Origin: Epsilonproteobacteria bacterium 4484_65
GTDB lineage: Bacteria > Campylobacterota > Campylobacteria > Campylobacterales > Sulfurovaceae
Reading direction: 5' to 3'
Assembly (NCBI GenBank): GCA_002085305.1
Contig: NATJ01000017.1
Coordinates: 1 to 15,036 of the forward strand
Length of the DNA: 15,036 bases
Both the position numbers and the translations under genes were made by a program. This document shows positions 6,243-13,872 of the stretch, piece by piece (positions within the stretch are counted from its first letter, which is position 1; each line of letters begins with the position of its first letter). The notes under the pieces were generated by a model, which was given only the letters and a program-made list of their open reading frames with translations, ran no database searches and was not told the origin of the DNA.

Positions 6243-7937
6243 ATGCAGATGAGTGGTGCACAAATGGTATGTGAAGCGATTATTGCTGAGGGTGTTAAGA
6301 CCGTATTTGGTTACCCTGGCGGCGCTATCATGCACGTTTATGATGAAATTTACAAACAAGAAGGGTTCGAGCATATCTTGAACCGTCACGAACAAGCTTC
6401 TGTTCATGCAGCAGATGGATACGCAAGAGCTACAGGTGAAGTGGGTGTTGCTATGGTCACAAGCGGACCAGGGTTTACCAATGCCGTTACCGGATTGGCA
6501 ACAGCTTATATGGATTCTATTCCCATGGTCGTTATCTCCGGACAGGTACCGTTAGCACTTATCGGAACAGATGGTTTTCAGGAGATTGATGCAGTAGGTA
6601 TCTCAAGACCATGTACAAAACACAACTTTTTGGTACGTACACTTGAAGAACTACCACGGGTACTTAAAGAAGCATTTTATATTGCAAGAAGCGGTAGACC
6701 GGGTCCTGTACTTGTAGATGTACCTAAAGATATAACAGTAGACATCGGTGAGTTTATCTATCCTGATTCTGTAGATATCCCCTCTTATAAGCCGACGTAT
6801 AAAGGGAATAAAAGACAGATAGACAAAGCAGTTGAAGCGATCAAGTCTGCAAAAAAACCTTTGCTTTATATCGGTGGTGGTGTTGTTCTTTCAAATGCAT
6901 CTGATCTTGTACGTGAATTGGCAGAAAAAACACAAATACCTGCAGTTGAGACATTGATGGCTAGAGGTGTACTGGGTGCAAAAAATCCACTGCTTCTCGG
7001 TATGTTGGGTATGCACGGTAACTACTCATCAAACATGGCGATGTCAGAGACGGATCTGGTTATCTCTCTTGGTGCCAGATTTGATGACAGGGTAACGGGT
7101 AAACTTTCCGAGTTTGCAAAATATGCAGATATTATCCATGTAGATATTGATGCCGCAAACATTGGTAAACTTGTAGATGTTGATTACCCTATCGTTGGAG
7201 ACATTACAGAAGTTGTAGAAGCCATGTTGCCACAACTTGATGGTATAGATACCGATAGGTATGAGCCGTGGAGAAACATTTTAAAACGTTATGATGAGCT
7301 TCACCCTCAGTCCTATGTAGACTCAGATGATGTCATCAAGCCACAGTGGGCCATAGAGCGTTTGGGTGAGCTTGTAGGTGAAGATGCCATCATTACTTCT
7401 GATGTGGGGCAGCATCAGATGTGGGCAGCGCAACACTATCCGTTTGACAGACCACGCCAATGGATAAACTCCGGTGGTTTAGGAACGATGGGCTTTGGTT
7501 TCCCTGCAGCACTTGGGGCAAAAAGAGCATTCCCGGATAAGACGGTCATTAACATCACAGGTGATGGTTCTATCTTGATGAATATGCAAGAACTTGTAAC
7601 TGCAGCTGAGTACAAGATACCAGTTATCAATGTTATTTTAAATAACCATTTCCTAGGGATGGTAAGACAGTGGCAGACGTTCTTTTACGAGAAGCGTTAC
7701 TCTGAGACAGATTTGAGCTTTCAACCAAACTTTAAAGCATTAGCTGAAGCGTGCGGAGGCATCGGGTATGATGTTACGACTAAAGCAGAGTTTGATGCAG
7801 CACTTGAAGATGCCATAAAACAAGACAAAGTTTGTTTTATGAATGTACAAACAAACCGTTTTGAAGATGTACTTCCGATGGTTCCATCAGGTGGGGCACT
7901 CTTTAACATGATGTTACCACAGAAGGAGGAGAAATAA
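6243..7937 (+). CDS. ilvB: Acetohydroxyacid synthase (acetolactate synthase) large, catalytic subunit
   Basis: ThDP-, FAD- and Mg-dependent enzyme that condenses pyruvate with pyruvate or 2-oxobutanoate, giving 2-acetolactate (valine/leucine) or 2-aceto-2-hydroxybutyrate (isoleucine). The 564-residue protein has the usual length. The catalytic glutamate E50 is in NRHEQASVHAADGYARA; SGPGFTN (74-80) and SGQVP (99-103) line the active site. FAD-domain signature LGARFDDRVTG is at 276-286, and the ThDP motif GDGSILMNMQEL starts at 440 and ends with NN at 467-468. W477-region VRQWQTFFYEKRYSET matches the herbicide/substrate channel segment of true AHAS, which separates it from catabolic ALS and from related decarboxylases. 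The start is supported by AGGAG at 6230-6234. The stop overlaps the ilvN ATG by 1 nt (TAATG), so the subunits are translationally coupled. Confidence 0.97.
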   Translation: MQMSGAQMVCEAIIAEGVKTVFGYPGGAIMHVYDEIYKQEGFEHILNRHEQASVHAADGYARATGEVGVAMVTSGPGFTNAVTGLATAYMDSIPMVVISGQVPLALIGTDGFQEIDAVGISRPCTKHNFLVRTLEELPRVLKEAFYIARSGRPGPVLVDVPKDITVDIGEFIYPDSVDIPSYKPTYKGNKRQIDKAVEAIKSAKKPLLYIGGGVVLSNASDLVRELAEKTQIPAVETLMARGVLGAKNPLLLGMLGMHGNYSSNMAMSETDLVISLGARFDDRVTGKLSEFAKYADIIHVDIDAANIGKLVDVDYPIVGDITEVVEAMLPQLDGIDTDRYEPWRNILKRYDELHPQSYVDSDDVIKPQWAIERLGELVGEDAIITSDVGQHQMWAAQHYPFDRPRQWINSGGLGTMGFGFPAALGAKRAFPDKTVINITGDGSILMNMQELVTAAEYKIPVINVILNNHFLGMVRQWQTFFYEKRYSETDLSFQPNFKALAEACGGIGYDVTTKAEFDAALEDAIKQDKVCFMNVQTNRFEDVLPMVPSGGALFNMMLPQKEEK

Positions 7938-8407
7938 TGAAAAATGAAAGAAGAGTTATTTCTGTTATAGTGATGAATGAGAGTTCTGTGCTCGCACGTG
8001 TTACAGCACTTTTTGCCGGTCGTGGATACAACATCGAGTCACTAACTGTAGCCCCTATCCCTGATAGTGATATGTCACATATTACTATCGCAACAAATGG
8101 TTCAACCAAAGTGATGGAGCAGATCACAAAACAACTCCATAAACTTATCCCTGTCTATAAGGTTATTGAGCATGAAGAGATGGTTGAAAAAGAGATGGTA
8201 CTTGTGAAGTTCCCTGTGGAAGAAAGTTTGAGTGATATTCAAGTACTTTGTATGGCATACAATGGTGGTATAGCAAACGTAGGTTCAAATATGGTTATAG
8301 GTATGGTAGCGGATGAGCCATGTCGTGTACAACACTTTTTGGAAGCTGCACAGAGATATAACCCCATTGAGATTGTTCGTGGTGGTGTTGTAGCTATTGA
8401 AAGATAG
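7937..8407 (+). CDS. ilvN: Acetohydroxyacid synthase small, regulatory subunit
   Basis: Regulatory partner of IlvB that raises activity and carries valine feedback. Of 156 residues, the first 80 or so form an ACT domain (RRVISVIVMNESSVLARVTALFAGRGYNIESLTVAPI) written here in parts: NESSVLARV at 14-22 and GRGYNIESL at 28-36. The rest is the small-subunit C-terminal domain (EMVLVKFPV to IVRGGVVAIER). The effector loop that reads NESG in E. coli IlvH reads NESS here, so the position of IlvH G14 is S17. N14 (IlvH N11) is kept. Translation follows a strong AAGGAGG site inside the ilvB end. The operon ends at a 13-bp hairpin starting 6 bp after the stop. Confidence 0.95.
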   Translation: MKNERRVISVIVMNESSVLARVTALFAGRGYNIESLTVAPIPDSDMSHITIATNGSTKVMEQITKQLHKLIPVYKVIEHEEMVEKEMVLVKFPVEESLSDIQVLCMAYNGGIANVGSNMVIGMVADEPCRVQHFLEAAQRYNPIEIVRGGVVAIER

Positions 8408-8412
8408 CTTTT

Positions 8413-8442
8413 ATAAGGTGTTGTCTCCTGACAACACCTTAT
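8413..8442 (+). terminator. ilvBN terminator hairpin
   Basis: A perfect 13-bp stem (ATAAGGTGTTGTC at 8413-8425, complement at 8430-8442) with loop TCCT begins 6 bp after the ilvN stop, followed by an A/T-rich stretch (8443-8458) rather than a pure T-tract. Good candidate for intrinsic termination of ilvBN. Confidence 0.75.
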
Positions 8443-8459
8443 ACTATTTATATATTTTG

Positions 8460-8479
8460 GTGTTGTGAGGGCACAACAC
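8460..8479 (+). repeat. Second hairpin sharing the terminator arm sequence, upstream of lpxD
   Basis: GTGTTGTG (8460-8467) and CACAACAC (8472-8479) form a perfect 8-bp stem around AGGG, 11 bp before the lpxD ribosome-binding site. The arm repeats the GGTGTTGT of the preceding terminator. Thus the second arm of hairpin 1 (8431-8438) can also pair with the first arm of hairpin 2 (8459-8466). No T-tract follows, so it is not a terminator by itself. Confidence 0.6.
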
Positions 8480-8500
8480 ACTACACATATAAGGATTTAA

Positions 8501-9460
8501 ATGACTTATAAACTCTCCCAAATTACAAAAGATATCGGCTTAGATCTTCAAACTAATGATATAGATATCGATGGTATCCATACACTTAGTGAAGCAATAC
8601 CCACCCAACTCAGCTTTTTTAATTCAGAAAAATATCTAGACCAACTTCCTCAAACAAAAGCTGCAGCAGTACTCATAGAAGAGAAGTATGCAGAGTTACT
8701 GCCTTCTGCTACAGTGGCACTTATCACGGATGAACCTTACTTGAAATTAGCCTTGGCTTCTAAGTTCTTCGCACATAAACTGGAGAGCAAAGGCGGGCAT
8801 CCGGCTATGGGTGAGGGATGTGACATAGACAAACGAGTGCGTTTTGGTAAAAATGTTACACTTGGTGATAATGTGACTATCTTGGCAGGCTGCTATGTTG
8901 GTGATAATGTGACTGTTGGTTCAGGCACTTTGCTACATCCAAATGTGACGTTGTATCACCATACTGAAATTGGTACAGAATGTATCATACATAGTGGTAC
9001 AGTGATCGGTTGTGACGGCTATGGTTTTGCACATACTAAGATGGGTGAGCATGTGAAAATTTACCAAAATGGTAATGCCATTGTGGAAGATGATGTAGAG
9101 ATAGGGGCTAATTGTACTATAGACAGAGCGGTATTCGGCACAACCTACATACGTAAGGGTACAAAGTTGGATAATCTCATACAAATTGCACATAATTGTG
9201 ATGTAGGTGAACATACACTTTGTGCTGCACAAGTAGGACTTGCAGGTTCTACGACCTTGGGCAGAAATGTAGTCATGGGTGGACAAAGTGGTACAGCAGG
9301 ACACTTGGAAGTAGGTGCATTTGCTACTATTGCAGGAAAAGGCGGTGTTACCAAGTCACTTGAAGGTGGTAAGACTTATGCCGGTTTTCCTGCCATTGAC
9401 CATAAAATGTGGTTGCGTATGCAAGCGAAGATGGCTGGATTGTTGAAACGTAAGAAGTAA
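8501..9460 (+). CDS. lpxD: UDP-3-O-(3-hydroxyacyl)glucosamine N-acyltransferase
   Basis: Third enzyme of lipid A synthesis; it transfers a hydroxyacyl chain from acyl carrier protein to the 2-amino group of UDP-3-O-acyl-glucosamine, at the cytosolic side of the inner membrane. The 319 residues comprise an N-terminal uridine-binding domain (1 to about 100), a left-handed parallel beta-helix of hexapeptide repeats (about 103-290, e.g. [15 protein letters not shown] and VTVGSG), and a C-terminal helical tail ([18 protein letters not shown]). The probable catalytic base is H231 in [10 protein letters not shown] (E. coli H239). GCDGYGFA at 170-177 is also characteristic. Length is close to E. coli LpxD (341). 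The start at ATG 8501 has AAGGA at 8491-8495. It is not with lpxA/fabZ here; it sits alone after the ilvBN terminator, so it needs its own promoter or read-through. Confidence 0.95.
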   Translation: MTYKLSQITKDIGLDLQTNDIDIDGIHTLSEAIPTQLSFFNSEKYLDQLPQTKAAAVLIEEKYAELLPSATVALITDEPYLKLALASKFFAHKLESKGGHPAMGEGCDIDKRVRFGKNVTLGDNVTILAGCYVGDNVTVGSGTLLHPNVTLYHHTEIGTECIIHSGTVIGCDGYGFAHTKMGEHVKIYQNGNAIVEDDVEIGANCTIDRAVFGTTYIRKGTKLDNLIQIAHNCDVGEHTLCAAQVGLAGSTTLGRNVVMGGQSGTAGHLEVGAFATIAGKGGVTKSLEGGKTYAGFPAIDHKMWLRMQAKMAGLLKRKK

Positions 9461-9474
9461 TTAAATAATTGTGA

Positions 9475-9493
9475 TATAATCATTTTGTATAAT
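9475..9493 (+). promoter_or_regulatory. Candidate promoter of the 76-residue gene
   Basis: Two TATAAT hexamers at 9475-9480 and 9488-9493 lie in the 52-bp gap after lpxD. They are followed by AAAGGAATTATT and the ATG at 9513. Either could be the -10; a start from the second would leave a leader of roughly a dozen nucleotides. Confidence 0.45.
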
Positions 9494-9512
9494 AAAATAT
9501 AAAGGAATTATT

Positions 9513-9743
9513 ATGAGTGGAGCAGTAATAAAAATTGATGAGTTAACTTTGAGTGGTACAAAAGATGGAAAAATTTCCATTACAACAGTAGAACAACCTT
9601 ATGGACCAAATAGTGAGAGTGTGGCTAGTATAGGTATTTCACTTCAAGCTGGAGCAGAAGAACCAGATTGGAAAGTACATATTCCTAAAGCAAATATAGA
9701 TGCAGTGATCGCTGCGCTACAAGAAGCAAAAAAGAGTTTATAG
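9513..9743 (+). CDS. Small hypothetical protein, 76 residues
   Basis: Not recognised. Good evidence for a real gene: a ribosome-binding site (AAAGGA, 9501-9506), a TATAAT-rich upstream region and a hairpin 15 bp after the stop. Codon use resembles that of the neighbours. The sequence starts IKIDELTLSGTKDGKISITTV, a run of alternating polar and hydrophobic residues suggesting beta-strands. Its middle is small and polar (YGPNSESVASIGIS), followed by EPDWKVHIPK, and it ends in an amphipathic helix (ANIDAVIAALQEAKKSL). It is acidic overall, with no cysteine, no membrane segment and no signal peptide, so it is probably a small soluble cytosolic protein. A compact beta-sheet-plus-helix fold is plausible, but no function is proposed. 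It appears monocistronic between lpxD and metH. Confidence 0.75.
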   Translation: MSGAVIKIDELTLSGTKDGKISITTVEQPYGPNSESVASIGISLQAGAEEPDWKVHIPKANIDAVIAALQEAKKSL

Positions 9744-9757
9744 TATCACTATATAAC

Positions 9758-9782
9758 ACATTTTGGGCAAAGCCCAAAATGT
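9758..9782 (+). terminator. Hairpin after the 76-residue gene
   Basis: A perfect 11-bp stem, ACATTTTGGGC (9758-9768) with its complement at 9772-9782 and loop AAA, lies 15 bp after the stop codon. No T-tract follows on the plus strand, so termination efficiency is uncertain. Confidence 0.6.
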
Positions 9783-9817
9783 TACGCTGTCACTGGGACT
9801 GCTTCAGCAGCAGGCTC

Positions 9818-9833
9818 ATACGACTAGTCGTAT
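9818..9833. repeat. 16-bp perfect palindrome before metH
   Basis: ATACGACTAGTCGTAT is a perfect palindrome, foldable as a 6-bp stem with a CTAG loop and followed by TTT. It could be a second terminator arm after the small gene or a protein-binding site about 70 bp upstream of the predicted metH start. A smaller hairpin (CTGCT/AGCAG at 9800-9811) lies just before it. Confidence 0.5.
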
Positions 9834-9889
9834 TTTAAGTATTACTTTCATAGTAGCCTTTTTAACCCTCTTCTTCATCTCAACTTTGG

Positions 9890-9895
9890 TACAAT
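9890..9895 (+). promoter_or_regulatory. Candidate metH promoter (-10 element)
   Basis: TACAAT preceded by TTTGG is the best -10 in the gap before metH, with the start near 9902 and a short leader of about 20 nt. That leader is too short for a SAM or cobalamin riboswitch. Confidence 0.4.
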
Positions 9896-9922
9896 TCAAA
9901 TAATATATTTACAGGAAATAAA

Positions 9923-12900
9923 GTGTCCATAACAGAAACAATCAAATCACTTTTAGAAAAACGCATACTCGTCATTGATGGTGCCATGGGTACACAGATA
10001 CAAGACTTAGAAGTCCCGGCAGAAGCATGGATAGATGATAAGGGTGTAGACCAAGAGGGCTGTAATGAACTTTTAAATCATTCAGCCCCCGATATTATTA
10101 AACGTATACATAAACGTTATGCAATGGCTGGTGCAGATCTTATAAAGACCAATACTTTTGGGACTATGCCATGGGTACTTGATGAGTATCAGATGGGTGA
10201 ACGTGCGTATGAGCTTTCTAAAAAAGGTGCAGTACTTGTTAAAGAGATTTGTGATGAGTATGGTACGGAATCATCACCGAGATTTGTACTGGGTTCTATA
10301 GGTCCAGGAACAAAACTTCCCTCTTTGGGACATATCCATTATGATGAGATGTATGAAGGATATAAACTTTGTGCGTTAGGTCTCATTGATGGTGGTTGTG
10401 ATGTATTTTTACTTGAGACATGCCAAGATCCACTTCAGATAAAAGCAGCACTGCATGCCTGTGAAGCAGCCAATGAAGAACGTGATGTAAAACTTCCTAT
10501 CATGATTTCCGTAACTATTGAACTTTCTGGTTCTATGCTTATTGGTACGGATGCGCAGACAATTGTGACCATTTTAGAGCCATTTGACATACTCTCTTTA
10601 GGTTTCAACTGTGGTACTGGACCAGACCAGGTTAAAAAACACCTCAAAACACTCTCAGAACTCTGTGCTATACCTATATCAGTCCATGCGAATGCCGGGC
10701 TTCCTCAAAACCGCGGAGGGTATACCTATTATCCGATGGGACCAGATGAATTTACTGAAAAGCAACTTGAATTTACGGCCTTTGACGGGGTAAGTTTCTT
10801 GGGTGGATGTTGTGGTACGACACCGCAACATATTCAGGCACTTAAAAAAGCGGTTGAAGTTATAGTACCTAAAAAACCAAGTGGTAGCATAGAACCAAGT
10901 ATTGCTTCACTTTTTAACACGACTGAACTTTTCCAGGAACCTGCACCACTGCTTATAGGTGAGCGTTCGAACTCTACGGGTTCTAAAGCGTTTAGAGAAC
11001 TTATCATTGCCAGCGACTATGAAGGGACACTCACTGTAGGTCAGGCACAAGTACGTGATGGTGCACATTGTCTTGACGTGAATGTTGAGTTTGCAGGACG
11101 TGACGGGGCTAAAGATATGGCAGCAGTGATGGAGCTTTACAATCAAAAGATCCCTCTTCCGCTCATGCCAGATGCTACGCGTGTAAACACAATGGAAGAG
11201 GGACTAAAGCGCATAGGTGGTAAGCCTATCATTAACTCCGTAAACCTTGAAGATGGTGAAGAGAAATTGGATGCCATCTGTAAACTTGCTAAGAAATATG
11301 GTTGTGCATTGGTATGTTTAACCATCGATGAAGTAGGTATGGCAAAAACTACAGAAACAAAGTTGGCACAGGCAGAACGTATTTATGATCTGGCGGTGAA
11401 TCGTCATGGTATAGATCCTCGAAACCTTATTTTCGATATGTTGACCTTTACGGTAGGTTCGGGTGACTTAGAGTATCGTGATGCAGCTATACAAACCCTG
11501 GAAGCCATAAGAGAGTTACACAAAAGACATCCTGAAGTAGGTTCAACACTTGGTCTTTCAAACATCTCTTTTGGACTTGCAGTTAATGCCAGACGTTATT
11601 TGAATTCAGTCTTTTTACATCACTGTTTACAAGCAGGTCTGACATCAGTGATTATCAATGTTAAACATATCGTACCACTTGCCAAGATGAGTGAAGAAGA
11701 CAAAGCCATTTGTGAAGAGTTACTCTTCGCACCTGATGACCAGTCTCTCTTCAAATTCATAGAGCACTTCTCAGATGCAGTCATAGAAGATGATGGTGCA
11801 GATGAGGCATATGAAGCGATGAGTCCTGAAGAGAAGATAGCTAAACTTTTACTCGATGGTGACAAAGAACGTATGATTCCTTTAGTCGAAGAGGCACGTC
11901 ACGAGATAGAAGCAGATAAGATAGTCAACGAGATACTTATAGATGCTATGAAAGTAGTTGGGGAGCTTTTTGGTTCGGGACAAATGCAGTTACCATTTGT
12001 ACTTCAGTCTGCTGAGACTATGAAGACAACGGTGGACTACCTAAATCCATACTTGACGAAGCAAGAAAAAGATACAGACACCACACTTGTCATAGGTACA
12101 GTAAAGGGTGATGTGCATGATGTAGGTAAAAATCTTGTAGATATCATCCTATCTAATAATGGTTTCAAAGTGGTCAATGTAGGGATAAAAACAGACTTGC
12201 AAGAATACCTTGATGTGGTAGAGAAACAATCTATTCAAGCTATTGGTATGTCTGGGCTTTTGGTGAAGTCAACGGCTGTAATGAAAGACAACCTGGAAGC
12301 TATGTCAGAGATGGGTATGAAGATACCTGTACTTCTTGGTGGAGCAGCACTTACACGAAGTTTTGTCGATGACTTCTGTCGTCCTATCTATAAAGGGCCT
12401 ATCTTTTACTGTAGAGATGCCTTTGATGGGGTTATTGCTATGAGTAGGATTGAAAAATTTAATGAAGACAATAGCATTGGGCTAGACACTCGTATGGCTG
12501 GTGACATGGTAGAACGTAAAGAGAAGGTTAAAAAAGAGGTTGTAATCCCTCCTTTTGAAGAGATCAAAATGCCTGAACGTGTAGAGATACCTACACCACC
12601 ATTTTGGGGACGAAGAGTACTCCAAAAAGAAGATCTGGATATAGATACGATTTATGAGTGGATCAACACTCGTTCAGTCTTTAAAATGCATTGGGGTTAT
12701 AAAAGTAAAGGTATGGACAAAGCGGAGTATCAAAAGCTCATAGATGAAACAGTCTACCCTGCCTTTGAACGTTTGAAAAAAGAGTTCGTAGATAAAGGGT
12801 TGTTTGAACCTACCATTATTTACGGTTACTACCCATGTAGATCTGATGATCAGGAGTTATTTTTGTTCGATGAGAGTGAAGGGTGGAATATAGATGCCAA

Positions 12901-13429
12901 TGCCAATCGTGAACCTTTAAACAAGGTCATTGGTAGAGCAGTTACGAAGTTCTCTTTTCCAAGACAAGGCAGAAAGCCGCACCGAGCACTAAGTGATTTC
13001 TTTAGACACGATAGACATGATGTCATAGCACTTACCTGTGTCAGTGCTGGATCAAAGTTTGCAGCGTATGAAAAAGAGCTCTATGATGCAGGTAAATACT
13101 TAGAGTACAATATGGTACATGGTCTCTCGGTGGAACTTGCAGAAGCCTTGGCTGAAGTGGCCCATAAACAAATTCGTCTGGACCTGAATATTGCATCAGA
13201 AGATGAAGGTCATACCTTACGTGATGTACGTATGAATCGTTACCAAGGAGCTAGATATTCGTTTGGTTACCCGGCATGTCCAGATTTGGAACAGAGTCGT
13301 GAATTGTTTGATATGTTAAAGCCTGAAGATTTTGGGATCGAACTCTCTGAGACGTTCCAGATACATCCGGAGCAGAGTACTACCGCTTTGGTGGTGCATC
13401 ATAAGAGTGCTACTTATTATTCGGTGTAA
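9923..13429 (+). CDS. metH: Cobalamin-dependent methionine synthase
   Basis: Transfers the methyl group of 5-methyltetrahydrofolate through cob(I)alamin to homocysteine, giving methionine and tetrahydrofolate, in the cytosol. All four modules are present in 1168 residues (E. coli 1227). The homocysteine domain (about 1-315) has zinc ligands C230 (GFNCGTG) and C296/C297 (GGCCGTT). The pterin domain (about 340-600) includes LLIGERSNSTGSKAF and LDVNVEFAGRDG. The helical cap is at about 635-715. The B12 domain has the DxHxxG motif DVHDVG with cobalt ligand H732 and MSGLLVKSTAVM. The reactivation domain binding AdoMet runs from about 890, with FGYPACPD at 1114-1121. The start is GTG (9923) with AGGAAA just upstream; no better in-frame start is evident. 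It ends 4 bp before a repeat element that may also terminate it. It appears monocistronic, and no frame problem is seen along the gene. Confidence 0.97.
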   Translation: MSITETIKSLLEKRILVIDGAMGTQIQDLEVPAEAWIDDKGVDQEGCNELLNHSAPDIIKRIHKRYAMAGADLIKTNTFGTMPWVLDEYQMGERAYELSKKGAVLVKEICDEYGTESSPRFVLGSIGPGTKLPSLGHIHYDEMYEGYKLCALGLIDGGCDVFLLETCQDPLQIKAALHACEAANEERDVKLPIMISVTIELSGSMLIGTDAQTIVTILEPFDILSLGFNCGTGPDQVKKHLKTLSELCAIPISVHANAGLPQNRGGYTYYPMGPDEFTEKQLEFTAFDGVSFLGGCCGTTPQHIQALKKAVEVIVPKKPSGSIEPSIASLFNTTELFQEPAPLLIGERSNSTGSKAFRELIIASDYEGTLTVGQAQVRDGAHCLDVNVEFAGRDGAKDMAAVMELYNQKIPLPLMPDATRVNTMEEGLKRIGGKPIINSVNLEDGEEKLDAICKLAKKYGCALVCLTIDEVGMAKTTETKLAQAERIYDLAVNRHGIDPRNLIFDMLTFTVGSGDLEYRDAAIQTLEAIRELHKRHPEVGSTLGLSNISFGLAVNARRYLNSVFLHHCLQAGLTSVIINVKHIVPLAKMSEEDKAICEELLFAPDDQSLFKFIEHFSDAVIEDDGADEAYEAMSPEEKIAKLLLDGDKERMIPLVEEARHEIEADKIVNEILIDAMKVVGELFGSGQMQLPFVLQSAETMKTTVDYLNPYLTKQEKDTDTTLVIGTVKGDVHDVGKNLVDIILSNNGFKVVNVGIKTDLQEYLDVVEKQSIQAIGMSGLLVKSTAVMKDNLEAMSEMGMKIPVLLGGAALTRSFVDDFCRPIYKGPIFYCRDAFDGVIAMSRIEKFNEDNSIGLDTRMAGDMVERKEKVKKEVVIPPFEEIKMPERVEIPTPPFWGRRVLQKEDLDIDTIYEWINTRSVFKMHWGYKSKGMDKAEYQKLIDETVYPAFERLKKEFVDKGLFEPTIIYGYYPCRSDDQELFLFDESEGWNIDANANREPLNKVIGRAVTKFSFPRQGRKPHRALSDFFRHDRHDVIALTCVSAGSKFAAYEKELYDAGKYLEYNMVHGLSVELAEALAEVAHKQIRLDLNIASEDEGHTLRDVRMNRYQGARYSFGYPACPDLEQSRELFDMLKPEDFGIELSETFQIHPEQSTTALVVHHKSATYYSV

Positions 13430-13432
13430 CTT

Positions 13433-13613
13433 GTTACCACGTTGCACGTGGTAATGCATATTTCAATCTTTTTTCAAATTCCCTATTATTTTACTTGAGG
13501 TGTTGTTATTCTCTTCATTTTTTTAGATGAGAAGCGTTAAATAAACGACAATAGTTTGTCGTTTATAGCTTTGGAACCGAAATGGTCGGAGCAGAGCGTA
13601 GCCATGTAGGCAG
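13433..13613 (+). repeat. Long direct repeat, copy 1 (downstream of metH)
   Basis: This segment recurs at 14855-15036. The first ~75 bp differ by scattered substitutions and a 1-nt indel; 13510-13613 is identical base for base to 14933-15036 (104 bp). The unit starts with the hairpin TTACCACGT/ACGTGGTAA (13434-13442, 13446-13454), which resembles, from memory, the widely dispersed family GTTCCCACG...CGTGGGAATGCAT. It also contains an 11-bp stem (13541-13551 with 13556-13566). The repeat probably continues past 13613, but the second copy is cut by the window edge. Together with copy 2 it brackets the aldolase-like gene. Confidence 0.9.
13434..13454 (+). terminator. Hairpin after metH (head of repeat copy 1)
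   Basis: Nine-bp perfect stem around a TGC loop, starting 4 bp after the metH stop and followed by a T-rich stretch (13458-13475). It would serve as terminator for metH; the equivalent hairpin follows the aldolase-like gene at 14856-14876. Confidence 0.5.
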
Positions 13614-13872
13614 TCGTCATGGCTCTCGAAACGCTTTGCTTACAGCCGTCTGCTATGCTAAAGCATATACGCATCGTCGTGCGGAGTTACAAACAACAAG
13701 CAGTTGTTGTTTGCTTAACACCCTTGTTTTTCTCTGCTTCCACCTCAGGAGAGGCTGGAACAAGGGAACTTTTATGCATTTACTTAAAAATCTGTCAAAT
13801 TGTCATACTTTTAATTTAAAAACAAACAGTAACACGATATTATTTTTTAATTTAATTATACAAGGATAATTC
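13614..13872. other. Hairpin-rich non-coding stretch before the aldolase-like gene
   Basis: With copy 1 of the repeat this makes a 443-bp gene-free gap. Visible stems: GCCATG/CATGGC (13601-13606, 13618-13623) extended by AGCGT/ACGCT (13595-13599, 13631-13635); TATGCT/AGCATA (13654-13667); CAAACAACAA with TTGTTGTTTG, a perfect 10-bp stem (13690-13713); and CCCTTG/CAAGGG (13721-13726, 13761-13766). The last 100 bp (from 13770) are AT-rich and probably hold the promoter of the next gene, e.g. GATATTATTT at 13836-13845. An open frame across it (13582-13869) gives a sequence without recognisable features, and I do not call it a gene. Confidence 0.65.

Noticed and set aside
8933..9304. 123-codon minus-strand open frame inside lpxD
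   Set aside because: It is antisense to the conserved hexapeptide-repeat region of LpxD, has a composition rich in Cys, Thr and Tyr, and looks like a shadow of lpxD codon bias.
9784..9815. Resemblance of TGTCACTGGGACTGC to the B12-box end of a cobalamin riboswitch before metH
   Set aside because: The rest of the riboswitch core is absent, the preceding 11-bp hairpin belongs to the small gene, and the predicted metH leader begins about 100 bp later.
10200..10450. Possible damage in metH
   Set aside because: The reading frame is continuous over 1168 codons with zinc, cobalamin and AdoMet motifs all in place, so the gene appears intact.
13433..13613. Integron attC site interpretation of the repeats around the aldolase-like gene
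   Set aside because: A GTTAAAT is present in the repeat, but I could not find a matching RYYYAAC partner at the other end of a single folded site. The unit is a series of separate hairpins rather than one bulged stem, and no integrase gene is visible.
13582..13869. 95-codon plus-strand open frame (and a 66-codon one at 13619-13819) in the metH/aldolase gap
   Set aside because: It crosses several perfect hairpins, has no ribosome-binding site that stands out, and gives a low-complexity mixture of Cys, His, Leu and Asn with no family resemblance. It begins inside the non-coding repeat.
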